Shown: one piece after another, positions 62,923 to 64,000 of the stretch
Position numbering within the stretch: the first letter of the stretch is position 1
Layout: each line of letters starts with the position of its first letter
Notes under the pieces: generated by a model
What the model saw: the letters and a program-made list of their open reading frames with translations, nothing else
What the model was told of the DNA's origin: nothing
Database searches by the model: none
Program-made: the position numbers and the translations under genes
Assembly: GCA_900759475.1 (NCBI GenBank)
Contig: CAAEVK010000034.1
Location: forward strand, 1 to 64,000
DNA length: 64,000 nucleotides
Direction: 5' to 3'
DNA from: Clostridia bacterium
GTDB lineage: Bacteria; Bacillota; Clostridia; TANB77; CAG-508

Positions 62923-64000
62923 ATGTCTAAAAATGAAGAAAATAAAAATGTAAGATGTTCTTTTTGTGGAAAGTCACAAGATTCTGTTAAGAAAATTGTT
63001 GCTGGACCAAATGTCTTTATTTGTAATGAATGCATTCATGTTTGCAATAATATATTAGATGATGAATTTTTAGGAAATGAAGTAGAATATAATATATTGG
63101 ATGAAAAAATACCAAATCCAAAGGAAATAAAAGATGTTTTAGACCAATATATTATTGGACAAAATAATGCTAAAAAAACATTATCAGTAGCAGTATATAA
63201 CCACTATAAACGTATTAATAGTGAAGAAAAAGACAAAGAAGTAGAAATTCAAAAAAGCAATATTTTATTGTTAGGACCAACTGGTTGTGGAAAAACTTTA
63301 CTAGCACAAACATTAGCTAAAATTTTAGATGTACCATTTGCAATAGCAGATGCAACTACTTTGACAGAAGCAGGATATGTAGGAGAAGATGTAGAAAATA
63401 TATTATTAAAATTAATACAAGCAGCAGATTATGATATTGCAAAAGCAGAAAGAGGCATTATTTATATAGATGAGATTGATAAAATTTCAAGAAAATCAGA
63501 AAATCCATCTATTACAAGAGATGTTAGTGGAGAAGGTGTGCAACAAGCTCTATTAAAAATAGTAGAAGGAACAGTTGCTTCTGTTCCACCACAAGGAGGA
63601 AGAAAACATCCTCACCAAGACTTTCTACAAATTAATACAGAAAATATATTATTTATTTGTGGAGGAGCTTTTGAAGGTTTGGAAAATATTATTAAAGATA
63701 GAATTGGAAAAAAATCTATTGGATTTGGAGCTTCTATAGAGAGCAAAAAAGAATTTGACAAGTATAAAATTTATGAAGAGTTACTACCACAAGATTTATT
63801 AAAATTTGGATTAATTCCAGAATTTATAGGAAGATTACCAATTATTGCAACTTTAAAAGAACTAGATAAAGAAGCATTAATTAAAATTATTTCAGAGCCT
63901 AAAAATGCACTAGTAAAACAATATAAAAAGTTATTTGAAATTGATAATGTAGAACTTGAATTTGAGCCAGAGGCATTGGAACTGATTGTAGATAAAGCAA
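62923..64000 (+). CDS. clpX: ATP-dependent Clp protease ATP-binding subunit ClpX, 3' partial
   Basis: The first 359 codons, cut by the window end. N-terminal C4 zinc-binding domain ([30 protein letters not shown]), then the AAA+ module: [20 protein letters not shown], Walker [15 protein letters not shown], the pore-loop segment [14 protein letters not shown], Walker [33 protein letters not shown] and sensor/arginine-finger region [15 protein letters not shown]. ClpX unfolds substrates, including tmRNA-tagged proteins, and feeds them into ClpP. Ribosome site AAGGAG precedes the ATG at 62923. Confidence 0.97.
   Translation, partial: MSKNEENKNVRCSFCGKSQDSVKKIVAGPNVFICNECIHVCNNILDDEFLGNEVEYNILDEKIPNPKEIKDVLDQYIIGQNNAKKTLSVAVYNHYKRINSEEKDKEVEIQKSNILLLGPTGCGKTLLAQTLAKILDVPFAIADATTLTEAGYVGEDVENILLKLIQAADYDIAKAERGIIYIDEIDKISRKSENPSITRDVSGEGVQQALLKIVEGTVASVPPQGGRKHPHQDFLQINTENILFICGGAFEGLENIIKDRIGKKSIGFGASIESKKEFDKYKIYEELLPQDLLKFGLIPEFIGRLPIIATLKELDKEALIKIISEPKNALVKQYKKLFEIDNVELEFEPEALELIVDKA

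Noticed and set aside
1..64000. CRISPR array, integrase, transposase or rRNA operon
   Set aside because: No spaced direct repeats, transposase or integrase motifs, or rRNA sequence were seen on either strand.

Overview
The window is an AT-rich (roughly 28-30% GC by eye) chromosomal segment of a low-GC Gram-positive bacterium, most likely an uncultured-type Clostridia lineage of the Bacillota. Support: strong AGGAGG ribosome sites, TTGACA/TATAAT promoters, the ClpP-ClpX-trigger factor block, LCP-family wall ligases, a tmRNA and the use of AGA for almost all arginine. The species cannot be named from sequence alone.

Layout. 1-13.3 kb: end of a phosphodiester glycosidase gene, a run of GT2/GT4 glycosyltransferases, a TagGH/Wzm-Wzt-type polysaccharide ABC exporter, a large two-domain glycosyltransferase, a TVP38-type membrane protein and an ABC-2 transporter. 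13.6-15.4 kb: argS. 15.5-37.4 kb: a large surface-polysaccharide locus with a FlaA1/CapD-type dehydratase, VanZ-like protein, DegT aminotransferase, PglC-type phosphosugar transferase, GNAT and ATP-grasp enzymes, a five-enzyme set matching UDP-ManNAc3NAcA synthesis (WbpA/B/E/D/I types), a membrane-anchored glucuronyl C5-epimerase-like protein, tandem GT4 enzymes, a Wzy-like polymerase, a MurJ-like flippase and two LCP ligases. 37.6-48.8 kb: glmM, an unknown 502-residue protein, tmk, MFS, YqeG-type HAD phosphatase, prepilin peptidase, pepP, efp, an M23 peptidase and GtrA-type membrane proteins. 48.9-54.3 kb: tRNA-Trp, ssrA, secreted wall proteins, tRNA-Val/Asp/Phe/Glu. 54.4-64 kb: recN, a compositionally foreign ORF, lysS, an M50 protease, tsaD, a metallophosphoesterase, tig, clpP and the start of clpX.

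The outstanding observation is a genome-wide-looking decoding rule. Fourteen genes, on both strands, are each split into two or more reading frames, and at all 20 breakpoints the reading frame arrives at an in-frame CGG codon; skipping its C (a +1 shift) makes the next codon GGN (glycine) and restores a full-length, recognisable protein. Examples are the RecN Walker A motif, the TsaD GPG motif (two sites in the gene), the M24 peptidase GSNSSMPHA motif and three sites in one M23 peptidase. One unknown gene has four sites. In the rest of the native coding sequence I found no internal in-frame CGG read as arginine; the only exceptions are a CGG five codons before the end of one gene and one in a foreign-looking ORF. 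This suggests that CGG is not an arginine codon here, and that CGG-N is read either by an efficient +1 shift onto glycine or as a four-base glycine codon. Insertion of a C before any glycine codon would then be nearly neutral. The strict codon phase argues against sequencing error. The tRNA genes responsible are not in this window.
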